From the NCBI RefSeq assembly GCF_000425945.1, contig NZ_AUEK01000007.1:538737-602736 (forward strand): a DNA stretch of 64,000 nt. The letters are read 5' to 3'. The position numbers were made by a program, and so were the translations under genes. How positions within the stretch are numbered: position 1 is the stretch's first letter; each line of letters starts with the position of its first letter. The notes beneath the pieces were generated by a model. The model did not search any database. It worked only from the letters and a program-made list of their open reading frames with translations, and was not told the origin of the DNA. Of the stretch, positions 54,644 to 63,905 are shown one piece after another. Source of the stretch: Candidatus Solirubrobacter pratensis (GTDB taxonomy: Bacteria; Actinomycetota; Thermoleophilia; Solirubrobacterales; Solirubrobacteraceae).

Positions 54644-57406
54644 TCAGGCTGCCGCCTCCACTATGTCGCTGCTGGTCAGGTATCGCCGTCCGTCCTCGAG
54701 CCGTCTGTGGTACGCCCGGTAAGCGGCCGAGCGCTCCAGCGTAGTGCGTTCGGGGTTCTCCACCGCCGTCAGGGCCGGGCCTTCGGCGCTGAAATCCACG
54801 AGCCCGAGCTCCAGGAGGACCCGCAAGAGGCGCCCCGCCAGCGCGGCGGACCTCGGCTGCGGCCCCTCGCCCCGGAGCACCGTCTCACAGGCTTCCCCGC
54901 GGGCCGTCCCCAGCGCGCGCAGGGCGCGGTAGACGGCGGTCAGCGGGTCGCGCAGAGCGAAGTCCCACTCATGTATGTGCACAGAGAATTCTAGTTCAGG
55001 CCGGCCCCATGCCAGATGCGTCCAGCCCTCTCCGGACGGATGGGCGAGTGGCGGCCGGCCCGGCGGGTCGAGTGCGACGACGTGCACGAACGGCGCCGCG
55101 ATCCGCGGATCGTCCTCCAGCGCGGTCCACGACGTGACGGCGAAGCCGCCGACGCGCGCCTGCAGCGACCGGGCCCGATGCGGCGCGTGCGCGGTCACCG
55201 CCAGCACGGGCTCGCCGCTCGCCACGAGGTCCCCGAGAAGCCCGGCGATCCCCGTGCCGCGGAGATCCCGGAGCTCGCGGTCGCCGCCGGCGGGGAACAT
55301 CGAGGCGGGGTCGGGGCCGCCGGTGAAGGTGGCGATGGACGCCTGGGCGGGCGCGGAGACGGCTTCGCGCGGCGCGGCGGTGCCGTCGCGCAAGACCGCG
55401 TCGCCGCGGCCGACCGCGTCGGCGCGCGAGGCCGCGTCGTCCCCCGAGGCGGCCGCTTCCGCGGCGGCGGCGCGGGCCGCGGCGGCGAAGCCGTACACGC
55501 CGGCCAGCGCGGCCTCGCGCGCCGCGGCTGCGTGGTCGGCAGGCTCCCCGCCCGCGAACGCGGGCGGCGCGCCGGCGGGAAGCGCCGGCTCTCGCGTTCC
55601 GCCGCCCGCGAATTCCGCGAGGTCACCGCGGCCGCCCGCGAGGCTCCAATAGAGGAGGTCGCGGTCGAGCTCCTTCCCGACTCCCGCCATGAACGCGGCC
55701 TCGCCGAGGATCTCGATCGGGCGCGGCGCGGCCGCCTGGGCGTGGCGCAGCACGAGCCGTGGCGAGACGGTGCCGTTCCAGCGGTCGATCTCCAGGCGCA
55801 CCGCGGCGTCCGCGGGCACGCCGGGCTCGACCGGGAGCTTCTCGCCGGCCCCGAAGGCGACGCAGCGCGACCGCGCGCCGCCCGCGCTGAGCGTGAACGC
55901 GCAGTGCCGGGCGCCCTCGCCCAGCCCGCGCGGCTCGCTCAGCGTCGCGGCCGGGACGAGCAGCGACACGCGCGGATTGCCCATGCCGAACGGCGCCAGC
56001 TGCTCGAGCTCCTCGGCGAGCGCCAGCGACAGCGCGTCGCCCTGGGCGACCGCGTCGATCCGCACCTCCGGCATCAGATCCTCCGGCCGCAGCACCGCCG
56101 CGGCGTGGGCCGTGAACGCCTCGCGGAACGCGTCGACGTTCTCGCGCCGGATCGACACGCCCGCCGCGGCCTTGTGCCCTCCGTAGCGCTCGAGGTGCGC
56201 GGACGTCGCATGCAGCCCGCCCAGCAGGTCGAACGCCGGGATCGACCGGCCGGAGCCCGTGCCCTCGTCGCCCTCCAGCGCGATCAGCACCGCCGGGCGG
56301 TGATGGCGCTCCGCGATCCGCGCCGCGACGATCCCGATCACGCCCGGGTGCCAGCCCTCGGACGCCAGGACGAATCCCGCCGCGCCGCTGGACTCGGACG
56401 CCAGCGCCTCGGCCTCGAACCGGATCCGCGTCTCCACGTCGCGACGCTCCGAGTTGACCGCGTCCAGCTCCGCCGCGACGGCGCGCGCCCGCTCTCGGTC
56501 CTCCGTGAGCAGCAACTCCAACCCCGCATCGGCGCGATACAGCCGGCCGGCCGCGTTCAGACGCGGCCCGAGCCGGAACCCGATCGCGCTCTCGTCCACC
56601 AGGCTCGGGTCCACGCGTGCGACGTCCATCAGCGCGCGCAACCCGACCTTGCGCGTGTTGGCCAGCGCGCGCAGCCCCGCGCGCACGAGCCGCCGGTTCT
56701 CCCCGTGCAGCGGCACGACGTCGGCCACCGTGGCCAGGGCGACGAGATCCAGATCCTCGTCCGCGCGCGCCGCGTCCTCCCCCGCGGCGGCGAGCAGCGC
56801 CTGCGCGAGCTTGTACGCCACCGCCGCGGCGCACAGCTCCGGACATGGATAGCCGTTGAGCGCGGGATGCACGATCGGGGCGTCCGGCAGCGCACCGTCG
56901 GCCCGCGGGCTGTGGTGATCGGTGACGATCACGTCCATGCCGGCCGCGCGAGCGGCCGCGACCTCCTCCACGGCGGTGATCGCGCAGTCGACCGTGACGA
57001 GCAGCTGCGTGCCGCGCGCGGCCAGCCGCTCCACCGTCGCCGCCGCCAGCCCGTACCCGTCGTCGATCCGCGACGGCAGGTACCAGTCCACGTCCGCGCC
57101 GACCGTGCGCAGCGCCCGCACGAGCACCGCGGTGGCGCAGATGCCGTCCACGTCGTAGTCCCCGTGGACGGTGATCCGGGCGCCGCGCGCCACGTGCCCG
57201 AGGATCCGCACCGCCGCCGTGGCCAGCCCCGGGAACGCTTCTAGCGGGTGCTCGACCCGCGCCGCGAGGAACTCCCGCGCCGCGCCGGCCTCCCCCAGCC
57301 CGCGGCGCACGAGAACTTGCGCGAGGACGTGCGAGCAGCCGAGCGCCCGCGCCAGCCGCGCCGCGGCGGCGAACTCGTACGGCGACACGGTCAGACGGGC
57401 GTCCAC
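54644..57406 (-). CDS. recJ: single-stranded-DNA-specific exonuclease RecJ with extended C-terminus
   Basis: RecJ degrades single-stranded DNA 5' to 3' in recombination and repair. The DHH domain shows HGDYDVDGICATAVLVR (about residues 81-97), TVDCAI and VTDHHSP; the DHHA1 domain shows GRSIPAFDLLGGL and YGGHKAAAGVS. The core, ending near residue 590, would be normal for RecJ. A further ~330 residues follow: first an Ala-rich, low-complexity stretch (about 600-690), then a conserved-looking domain with LRDLRGTGIAGLLGDL and HIHEWDFALRDPLTAVYRAL. The role of the extension is unknown. Confidence 0.95.
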   Translation of the reverse strand: MDARLTVSPYEFAAAARLARALGCSHVLAQVLVRRGLGEAGAAREFLAARVEHPLEAFPGLATAAVRILGHVARGARITVHGDYDVDGICATAVLVRALRTVGADVDWYLPSRIDDGYGLAAATVERLAARGTQLLVTVDCAITAVEEVAAARAAGMDVIVTDHHSPRADGALPDAPIVHPALNGYPCPELCAAAVAYKLAQALLAAAGEDAARADEDLDLVALATVADVVPLHGENRRLVRAGLRALANTRKVGLRALMDVARVDPSLVDESAIGFRLGPRLNAAGRLYRADAGLELLLTEDRERARAVAAELDAVNSERRDVETRIRFEAEALASESSGAAGFVLASEGWHPGVIGIVAARIAERHHRPAVLIALEGDEGTGSGRSIPAFDLLGGLHATSAHLERYGGHKAAAGVSIRRENVDAFREAFTAHAAAVLRPEDLMPEVRIDAVAQGDALSLALAEELEQLAPFGMGNPRVSLLVPAATLSEPRGLGEGARHCAFTLSAGGARSRCVAFGAGEKLPVEPGVPADAAVRLEIDRWNGTVSPRLVLRHAQAAAPRPIEILGEAAFMAGVGKELDRDLLYWSLAGGRGDLAEFAGGGTREPALPAGAPPAFAGGEPADHAAAAREAALAGVYGFAAAARAAAAEAAASGDDAASRADAVGRGDAVLRDGTAAPREAVSAPAQASIATFTGGPDPASMFPAGGDRELRDLRGTGIAGLLGDLVASGEPVLAVTAHAPHRARSLQARVGGFAVTSWTALEDDPRIAAPFVHVVALDPPGRPPLAHPSGEGWTHLAWGRPELEFSVHIHEWDFALRDPLTAVYRALRALGTARGEACETVLRGEGPQPRSAALAGRLLRVLLELGLVDFSAEGPALTAVENPERTTLERSAAYRAYHRRLEDGRRYLTSSDIVEAAA

Positions 57407-57449
57407 GTCCCCGGCAGGCTAGGTGTGGCTCAGGACGGAATGAGGCAAG

Positions 57450-57878
57450 ATGAGGCGCATGCGGCTAGACGCGGCGGCGATCGACGCGATCCGCGACCTC
57501 TATGACGACCTCCAGATCGACGGGCACGTGCTGGACCTCGGCAGCGCCGGTCTCGAGCACTTCAATGTGCCGCCGGACGACCTCACGGTCCACGGCGGGG
57601 GGTGGCTCGAGCACGGCGACGACAGCTTCGACGACGTCGTCTACTTCGGGCTGCCCGACGACCCCGAGCTGTTCGCCGAGGTCGCGCGCGTGCTCGCCCC
57701 GGGCGGGCGCTTCGTGGTGACGTTCACCAACCAGCTCGCGCCCGACACCGCCGCGCAGGTGCGGCGGCTGCGCAAGCGCTTCGCCGCCACGCCCGGCTTC
57801 GGCCCGGCCGAGAGCGACCTGCGCACGTCATTGACGGGCGCAGGCGATCAGCTCTGGGCGGTCTGGGCTCGCCGCTAG
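57450..57878 (+). CDS. short methyltransferase-like protein (class I SAM fold)
   Basis: The 142-residue product has GHVLDLGSAG (motif I-like SAM binding, about residues 25-34) and VLAPGGRFVVTFTNQ (about 81-95), as in class I methyltransferases of the Methyltransf_11 type. The family usually has 180-250 residues. Here the SAM-binding core is compact, and the expected acidic residue after motif I is not obvious, so activity is doubtful. Its stop overlaps the stop of the convergent membrane protein gene. A second ATG three codons in is also possible. Confidence 0.7.
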   Translation: MRRMRLDAAAIDAIRDLYDDLQIDGHVLDLGSAGLEHFNVPPDDLTVHGGGWLEHGDDSFDDVVYFGLPDDPELFAEVARVLAPGGRFVVTFTNQLAPDTAAQVRRLRKRFAATPGFGPAESDLRTSLTGAGDQLWAVWARR

Positions 57879-58150
57879 GCGAGCCGGCCCTGCTGCCTGA
57901 GCTGGCGAACGCCCAGGGACCACATGGCGGCGAGGCCGAGCAGCGCGCCCGGGATCGCCTCCACGCCGGTGAGCAGGTCGGTGTCGTGCTGGCCCGGGAT
58001 CGAGCCGACGTTGATGATGATCCCGAGGATCACCGAGCCCAGCAGGGCGCCGCAGAACGCGCCGACGATCCCGCCGTAGAAGTTGTCCGGCAGCCACACG
58101 GTGCCGTGCCAGATGGCGAGGCCGACCATGACCCAGACGAGCAGTCCCAT
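57875..58150 (-). CDS. small integral membrane protein (GlsB/YeaQ/YmgE-like)
   Basis: The 91-residue product has three predicted membrane segments: MGLLVWVMVGLAIWHGT, then GGIVGAFCGALLGSVILGII and EAIPGALLGLAAMWSLG. The short length and Gly-rich first helices resemble GlsB/YeaQ stress-induced membrane proteins, though the match is weak. The ATG overlaps the secDF stop (TGATG), so it is translated with secDF. Confidence 0.72.
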   Translation of the reverse strand: MGLLVWVMVGLAIWHGTVWLPDNFYGGIVGAFCGALLGSVILGIIINVGSIPGQHDTDLLTGVEAIPGALLGLAAMWSLGVRQLRQQGRLA

Positions 58151-61089
58151 CAGCGCGGCCTCCCGTGGCGGCGATTGCGCGGCTTGCGTTCCTTGGGCTC
58201 CTGCGAGCCGCCGTCGGGCGGCTGCGGCGACGACGGACCCGCCGGCGGCGCGCCGCCGCTCTGGCGCGCCCGCGCACGGCGCCCGCCGACCGGACGCGAG
58301 GCGCCCGTGGCAGCCGGCTCGCGAGCCGGCTTGCCCTTCTCCTCGTCCAGCCCGAGGTCGCGCACCATCTCGGTGAACTCCGACCCCGAGACCTCCTCGC
58401 CCACCGGCGTCGTGACGCGGCGGCGACCGCGCTTGCTGTCCTTGGGCGCGACGTCGATCGGCCCGCCCTGCGCCGTGGTGGCATAGGCCGGCACCTCGCC
58501 GAGCGTCTCCAGGATGCGCTCGTGGCGGGCGCGGAAGCCGGGCTCGCGCTCCTTCCAGTGCGTCAGCACCGGGGTCGCGATGAAGATCGACGAGTACGTG
58601 CCGGACGCGACGCCGATCAGCAGCGCGAACGCGAAGTCCTTCAGCGTGTCGCCGCCGAACAGCAGCAGCGAGAGGATCGGCAGCAGCGTGCAGAAGCTCG
58701 TCGCCAGCGACCGGGTGATGACCTCGGACATCGACCGGTTGACGATCTGCGAGAACGCCGCGCTCGGCATGCGCGGGATGTTCTCTCTCACGCGGTCGAA
58801 CACGATGATCGTGTCGTAGAGGGAGTAACCCAGGATCGTGAGCAGCGCCGCGACCGTCGACGTCGTCACCTCCCGGCCGACCAGGGCGTAGACGCCGGAC
58901 ACGATCAGGACATCGTGCATCAGCGCGATCAGCACCGGCACCGCGAACTTCCACTCGAACCGCAGCGCGATGTAGATCGAGATGATGGCCAGCGAGGCGA
59001 TGATCGCGATCAGCGCGGATTTGGCCACCGTCTTGCCGAAGCTCGGGCCGATCGACTCCTCCTCGGGCTGGCCCTGGACGCCGAACGCCGAGTCCAGGCG
59101 GGCCTCCGCGCGGTCGACGCCGCTGGGGCCGAGCTGCTTGGTCGAGATCTGGACGACGTTCTTGCCCAGCTGCGGATTCGACAGGGTCTGGATCTTGGCG
59201 TCCGACAGGCCGAGCGGCGAGAGCACGTTGCGGATCTGCTCGACCGTCGCCGGCTTCTCCAGCGCCGTCGTGATCCGCGTGCCGCCGTCGAAGTCGATGC
59301 CGAAGTTGATCCCCTTGCCGGAGATCGCCAGGGCGCCGATCAGCAGGATGATCCCGGAGGCGGAGAAGAACCACTTCGCCTTGCCCATGTAGTCCCAGCG
59401 GAACTTGTACTTCTGCTCGCCGGCGCCGAGCGCCGACTTGTGCGTGATCAGCCGCGTCCCGCGCAGCGAGTACAGGATCGCCTGCGTCGCGAGGACGGCG
59501 GTGAAGAGCGAGACGATGACGCCCAGACCGAGCGTGAAGGCGAAGCCCTGGACGCCGGCGGTGGCGATGATGAAGAGGATGAACGCGACGAGGAACGTGA
59601 CGATGTTCGCGTCCGCGATCGCCGTCAGGCCCTTGCGGTAGCCCGTGACGATGGCGGTCGACACGCCTCTACCGGCGCGTATCTCCTCTTTCACGCGTTC
59701 GAACACGACGATGTTCGCGTCGGCCGCGACGCCGAGCGTGAGGATCAGGCCCGCGATCCCCGGGAGCGTCATCGTGATCGGGATCAGCTTGACCAGCGCG
59801 TAGAAGTACAGCGCGTAGATGCCCAGGGCGACCGTCGCGATGACGCCCAGCACGCGGTAGAAGATGATCAGGAAGAGGGCGACGATGATGAAGCCGGCGA
59901 TGCCCGCCTTCAGGCCCTGATCCAGCGCCTGCTTGCCCAGCGTCGCGGAGACCTGCGAGCGCGAGACGAGCGTCAGCTTCAGCGGCAGGGCGCCGATCTT
60001 CAGCGTCTTGGCGAGATCCTGGGCGCTCTGGATCGTGAAGCTGCCGGAGATCTGCGCGCCGTTGGCGCCGTCGATGCCGTCGGAGTTCTCGCGCCAGTTG
60101 ATGTAGGGCGCGGAGACGAGCTCGTTGTCGAGCGCGATCGCGAAGTGCTGCGAGGTGGAGATCGGGTCGCCGCCGAACGCGTTGTCCTGGCCGCGCTGGG
60201 CGACGGTCCGCGTGATGTCGTGGAACGCCTTGCGGCCCTTGCTCGTGAAGTTGAAGGTGACGATCGGCTCGTTGCCGACCGACTGGTCGAAGCTCTGCTC
60301 CGGGTTCTTGATGTCGGCGCCCGACAGGCCCGGGCGGTCGCGCAGGACCCACCAGGTGTCCGGCGGCGCGGCGTTCGCGTTCGCCTTCGAGTTGCGCAGG
60401 ACCAGGACACCGGCCGGGACCTCGACGATCTCGGCGTTGGTCTTCTGGGCGTCACTCAGCGAGTCCAGCGCCGACTTGCGGTCATTGAAGGTCTGGCCGT
60501 TGACGTACGCCTGGTGCGTCTTCTTGTTGAACGCGTAGAAGCGCGGCTTGGCGGCCGCCTGCGAGACGCCGCCGTCGTACTTCTGGTCGCCGGCGTCGGT
60601 CGGCCCGTTCGGGCCGACGCCGACGTCGGTGCACTTCGACGCCGCCGTGACCGCCTTGTAGAGCCCCACCGTCGGCTGGCGGTTGTTCGCGTTGACGTCC
60701 GGCGTCGTCTTGCACTTGTCGTCCAGGAGGTTGGCCTCCCAGTCGTAGAAGAACAGCTGCGCCGTGGAGCCGACCTGCTGGGCCGCGCGCTCGGCGTCCT
60801 TGACGCCCGGCAGCCCGACCTCGATCTGGTTGGAGCCCGCCTGGTTGATCTCGGCCTCGGACACGCCGTACGCGTTGACGCGCTGCTGCATCAGATCGAT
60901 CGACCGCTGCATGGCGTCGGCGTCGATCTTCGGCTGCGCCGCGGTCGGCTCGGCGTGGTAGACGAGCTGGACGCCGCCCTGGAGGTCCAGCCCCAGGCGG
61001 GTCGGCTTGGTCGCGACCACCGCAACCGCCCCGCCGATGAGAGCGAGTACGAGCAGCAGGACGATTGAGGAGCGGCGGCGTTCGGACAT
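58150..61089 (-). CDS. secDF: fused SecD-SecF protein translocation subunit
   Basis: SecDF uses the proton gradient to complete export through SecYEG. This single 979-residue chain contains SecD: a first helix (residues ~8-28), the P1 head with LGLDLQGGVQLVYHAEPT, and five helices ending with ADANIVVFERVKEEIRAGRG. It is followed by a full SecF (from about 580: FGIDFDGGTRI, and FDRVRENIPRMP). In most actinobacteria secD and secF are separate genes, so this is a fusion. The C-terminal ~120 residues are basic and disordered. It is preceded by a promoter-like gap of 75 bases, without a yajC gene. Confidence 0.95.
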   Translation of the reverse strand: MSERRRSSIVLLLVLALIGGAVAVVATKPTRLGLDLQGGVQLVYHAEPTAAQPKIDADAMQRSIDLMQQRVNAYGVSEAEINQAGSNQIEVGLPGVKDAERAAQQVGSTAQLFFYDWEANLLDDKCKTTPDVNANNRQPTVGLYKAVTAASKCTDVGVGPNGPTDAGDQKYDGGVSQAAAKPRFYAFNKKTHQAYVNGQTFNDRKSALDSLSDAQKTNAEIVEVPAGVLVLRNSKANANAAPPDTWWVLRDRPGLSGADIKNPEQSFDQSVGNEPIVTFNFTSKGRKAFHDITRTVAQRGQDNAFGGDPISTSQHFAIALDNELVSAPYINWRENSDGIDGANGAQISGSFTIQSAQDLAKTLKIGALPLKLTLVSRSQVSATLGKQALDQGLKAGIAGFIIVALFLIIFYRVLGVIATVALGIYALYFYALVKLIPITMTLPGIAGLILTLGVAADANIVVFERVKEEIRAGRGVSTAIVTGYRKGLTAIADANIVTFLVAFILFIIATAGVQGFAFTLGLGVIVSLFTAVLATQAILYSLRGTRLITHKSALGAGEQKYKFRWDYMGKAKWFFSASGIILLIGALAISGKGINFGIDFDGGTRITTALEKPATVEQIRNVLSPLGLSDAKIQTLSNPQLGKNVVQISTKQLGPSGVDRAEARLDSAFGVQGQPEEESIGPSFGKTVAKSALIAIIASLAIISIYIALRFEWKFAVPVLIALMHDVLIVSGVYALVGREVTTSTVAALLTILGYSLYDTIIVFDRVRENIPRMPSAAFSQIVNRSMSEVITRSLATSFCTLLPILSLLLFGGDTLKDFAFALLIGVASGTYSSIFIATPVLTHWKEREPGFRARHERILETLGEVPAYATTAQGGPIDVAPKDSKRGRRRVTTPVGEEVSGSEFTEMVRDLGLDEEKGKPAREPAATGASRPVGGRRARARQSGGAPPAGPSSPQPPDGGSQEPKERKPRNRRHGRPR

Positions 61090-61122
61090 GCGTGACCTGT
61101 AAGGGAAGGGTACTTTGGCGGT

Positions 61123-61140
61123 GCGGTCCTGACGGACCGC
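61123..61140 (-). promoter_or_regulatory. hairpin in the secDF leader
   Basis: GCGGTCC and GGACCGC form a perfect 7-bp stem with a 4-base loop. It lies between the zinc-ribbon/PAS gene and secDF, 33 bases before the secDF ATG. No T-run follows. It may be a weak terminator or a leader structure. Confidence 0.45.
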
Positions 61141-61164
61141 CGGGCAATCGGCTAGTTCGCGCGG

Positions 61165-61614
61165 CTACTTCGACGGGGTCAGCACCAGCAACAGGCCGCC
61201 ATCGTCATCGTAGGCCGGGAAGAGGTCGGCGACGGCCTTCGCCGGCAGATCTCCCTCGGCGTGAACCGTAACGCGCTTTCCGAGTCGGCGCACTCCCCAC
61301 TCGAGCGCCATGCCCACATGGTCCTCTCCGCCGTCGAAGGAGAGACCGAGGACGTCGCGCACGGGACGGCCGATCACCTTCTCGTCCGAGAGGCCTGTCA
61401 GCTCGCGCGAGCCGCGGCCGCAGCCGATGATCCGGCCCTCGCTGTCGCAGACGAAGAAGGCGGCGTTGGGCGCGGGGTAGTAATCGTCCAGAAGCTCGAA
61501 GAGAAACCCGAATCCGCACTTCGAGCAGCCTCTCGCCTGGTTGCGGAAGCCTGCGGTGCGGTCGGTCGCCGTCGTGCGATTGCCGCAGTTCGGGCAGATG
61601 AACAGATGCGCCAT
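61165..61614 (-). CDS. zinc-ribbon plus PAS-like sensor protein
   Basis: The 149-residue protein begins with a zinc ribbon (FICPNCGNRTT, then RGCSKCGFGFLF; four cysteines). It is followed by a PAS-like domain (residues ~50-130) starting at AAFFVCDSEGRIIGCGRGSRELTGLSDEKVIGRPV, the usual PAS core. A small molecule or redox signal could be sensed. I see no output domain, so it may act by binding another protein. It lies between ruvB and secDF. Confidence 0.8.
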   Translation of the reverse strand: MAHLFICPNCGNRTTATDRTAGFRNQARGCSKCGFGFLFELLDDYYPAPNAAFFVCDSEGRIIGCGRGSRELTGLSDEKVIGRPVRDVLGLSFDGGEDHVGMALEWGVRRLGKRVTVHAEGDLPAKAVADLFPAYDDDGGLLLVLTPSK

Positions 61615-61663
61615 TTCGTATCGGGAGGGTAGCTGGCGACATTCGCCTGGCGGCTCATGTCGC

Positions 61664-61724
61664 TGGGAGTCCTCGCGTTACGGCTGGGACTCCCGCCTGG
61701 TCGAAGGGACCCCTTCGTGGGGTC
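61664..61724 (-). terminator. stem-loops between ruvB and the zinc-ribbon/PAS gene
   Basis: GACCCC (61708-61713) and GGGGTC (61719-61724) form a 6-bp stem with a 5-base loop just after the ruvB stop. GGGAGTC (61664-61670) and GACTCCC (61688-61694) form a second, wider stem. No T-run is present. The 122-base gap may hold a terminator and a promoter for the downstream gene. Confidence 0.4.
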
Positions 61725-61736
61725 AGTGCCCGGACG

Positions 61737-62783
61737 TCAGAACAGGCTCTCGGCGTCCTTCGGCGGCTCGAGGCCGAGGTGGCGGAACGCGTGCGGCGTC
61801 GCGCAGCGGCCGCGCGGCGTGCGCTGGAGGAAGCCGCGCTGGAGCAGGTACGGCTCGTAGACGTCCTCGATCGTGTCCTGCTCCTCCTGCACCGCGACCG
61901 CGAGCGTGGAGAGCCCGACCGGGCCGCCGCCGAAGCGCTCGCACACGATGCTGAGGATCTCGCGGTCCGTGCGGTCCAGGCCCTCGTGGTCGACGCCGAG
62001 GAGGTCCAGGGCGGCGTCGGCGGTCTGCGCGTCGATCGCCCCGTCGGCGTGGACCTCGGCGAAGTCGCGCACGCGCTTGAGGAGTCGGTTCGCGACGCGC
62101 GGCGTGCCGCGAGCGCGCACGGCGATCGCCCGCGCGCCCTCGAGATGGACCGGCACGTTGAGCACGCCGGCGCTGCGCACCACGATCGCCGCCAGCTCGT
62201 CCGGGACGTAGTGATCCAGCCGGTGCTGGATTCCGAAGCGGTCTCTGAGCGGGGTGGTCAGCAGGCCGGCGCGGGTGGTCGCGCCGATCAGCGTGAACGC
62301 GGGGATGTCGAGCGTGACGACCTTCGCGCCGGCGCCGACGCCCAGGGTGATCGGGAGCTGGCCGTCCTCCATCGCCGGATAGAAGGTCTCCTCCACCGCC
62401 CGGGGGAGCCGGTGGATCTCGTCGACGAAGAAGACCGAGCGCGGCTCGAGGTCCGTGAGGAAGGCGGCGATCTCGGCCTTGCGCTCGAGCGCCGGGCCCG
62501 CCGTGGGGACGAACGGGACGCCGAGCTCCTCGGCGACGATCCGGGCGAGGCTCGTCTTGCCGAGGCCCGGCGGGCCGGCGAGCAGGACGTGGTCGAGCGC
62601 CTCCCCGCGATCGGCCGCGGCGCGGATCGAGATCGCGAGCTGGGCCTTCAGCGCCTCCTGGCCGACGAACTCGTCCAGCCGGCGCGGGCGCAGGCGGACC
62701 TCGCCGTCGTCGTCCTCGCGCAGACGCGAGGTCTGGATCCGGAGGCGGTCCGGATCGGGCTCGGCGCCGGGCGTGCGGATCAC
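61737..62783 (-). CDS. ruvB: Holliday junction helicase motor subunit RuvB
   Basis: RuvB is the hexameric ATPase that drives branch migration with RuvA. Walker A is [11 protein letters not shown] (about residue 68), Walker [11 protein letters not shown], sensor 1 [11 protein letters not shown] and the arginine finger DRFG. The winged-helix C-terminal domain ends with [10 protein letters not shown]. The GTG start overlaps the ruvA stop (GTGA). The 348-residue length is normal. Confidence 0.98.
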   Translation of the reverse strand: MIRTPGAEPDPDRLRIQTSRLREDDDGEVRLRPRRLDEFVGQEALKAQLAISIRAAADRGEALDHVLLAGPPGLGKTSLARIVAEELGVPFVPTAGPALERKAEIAAFLTDLEPRSVFFVDEIHRLPRAVEETFYPAMEDGQLPITLGVGAGAKVVTLDIPAFTLIGATTRAGLLTTPLRDRFGIQHRLDHYVPDELAAIVVRSAGVLNVPVHLEGARAIAVRARGTPRVANRLLKRVRDFAEVHADGAIDAQTADAALDLLGVDHEGLDRTDREILSIVCERFGGGPVGLSTLAVAVQEEQDTIEDVYEPYLLQRGFLQRTPRGRCATPHAFRHLGLEPPKDAESLF

Positions 62784-63358
62784 CGGCGCGACTCCTTGAG
62801 CGCGTGCGCGATCAGCTCCTCGGGCGTCTCGCCGGGGGCGCCGTCGAGCAGCTGGTCGACCTCGGCGGGACTGAAGCCGAGGCCGATCAGGCCGTCGCGC
62901 GCCAGATGACGCGGGTCGTCGCCGCGCGCGATCGTGATCGGGGCGTCGCCGGGCGCCGCGCCGACCTTCTCGCGCAGCTCGACGACGATCCGCTCGGCGG
63001 TGCGCTTGCCGATGCCGGGGACGGCCTGCAGGCGCGCGACGTCGCCGGCCGCGACGGCCGCCAGCAGCTCGCGCGGCGGACCGCCTGAGAGCACGGCGAG
63101 CGCCATCTTCGGGCCGACGCCCTGGACGCCGATCAGCAGCAGGAACAGGTCCCGCTCCGCCTCGCTGTGGAAGCCATAGAGCAGCAGCGCGTCGTCGCGG
63201 ACGATCAGGTGGCTGTGGAGCGTCGCCTGCTGGCCGACGCGCGGGACGTGGCGGAGCGTCTCGGCCGAGACCGCGAGCCGGTAGCCCACGCCGCCGGCCG
63301 CGATGACCACGTGATCCCCGCGCCGGACGGCCACCTCGCCGGTGACGAGGGCGATCAT
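62780..63358 (-). CDS. ruvA: Holliday junction DNA-binding protein RuvA
   Basis: RuvA binds four-way junctions as a tetramer. The N-terminal OB domain ([18 protein letters not shown]) is followed by helix-hairpin-helix motifs ([21 protein letters not shown] and [19 protein letters not shown]). The C-terminal RuvB-binding domain has [13 protein letters not shown]. The ATG overlaps the ruvC stop (ATGA). Confidence 0.97.
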   Translation of the reverse strand: MIALVTGEVAVRRGDHVVIAAGGVGYRLAVSAETLRHVPRVGQQATLHSHLIVRDDALLLYGFHSEAERDLFLLLIGVQGVGPKMALAVLSGGPPRELLAAVAAGDVARLQAVPGIGKRTAERIVVELREKVGAAPGDAPITIARGDDPRHLARDGLIGLGFSPAEVDQLLDGAPGETPEELIAHALKESRR

Positions 63359-63873
63359 CGCGCCACCGCCGTCGCGCGGCGGGCGAGCGCGGCCGCCATC
63401 GGGGCGCCGTTCGCGTGGCAGATCGCGACCGCCAGGGCGTCGGCGGCGTGGTCCGGTCTCGGGAGCTCCGGCAGCGCGAGCAGCGTCTGCACCATGCGCT
63501 GCACCTGGCCCTTGTCAGCGCGGCCGGAGCCGCAGACGGCGGACTTGATCTGCTGGGGCGTGTACGACGTGCAGGCGATCTCGCGCTGGCCGGCCGCGAG
63601 GATCACGACCCCGCGGGCCTGGCCGACCGCGAACGCGGAGCGGGCGTTGGCGCCGAAGTACAGGTCCTCGACCGCGACCGCGTCGGGCCGGTAGCCGTCC
63701 AGCAACTCGCTCACGCGGGCGTGGATGCGCGCGAGACGCGCACCGGGGTCCAGGCCCGCGCTCGTCTCGATGACGCCGCCGTCGAGCGCCACGAGGCGCC
63801 CGCGGTCGTGCGCGACCACTCCGTAGCCGGTGTTGGCGACGCCGGGGTCGATGCCGAGGACGATCACGTGCAC
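63355..63873 (-). CDS. ruvC: crossover junction endodeoxyribonuclease RuvC
   Basis: RuvC resolves Holliday junctions. The RNase H-like fold shows the catalytic Asp in [13 protein letters not shown] (residue ~9), the second acidic residue in VAVEDLYFG and the last acidic pair in [15 protein letters not shown]. The listed start is GTG ([11 protein letters not shown]); another GTG two codons later is possible. The 172-residue length is normal. It is probably the first gene of the ruvCAB operon in this window. Confidence 0.97.
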   Translation of the reverse strand: MHVIVLGIDPGVANTGYGVVAHDRGRLVALDGGVIETSAGLDPGARLARIHARVSELLDGYRPDAVAVEDLYFGANARSAFAVGQARGVVILAAGQREIACTSYTPQQIKSAVCGSGRADKGQVQRMVQTLLALPELPRPDHAADALAVAICHANGAPMAAALARRATAVAR

Positions 63874-63905
63874 GGCGATGATTCTGCGCGGCGGCCCGGA
63901 CGCCT

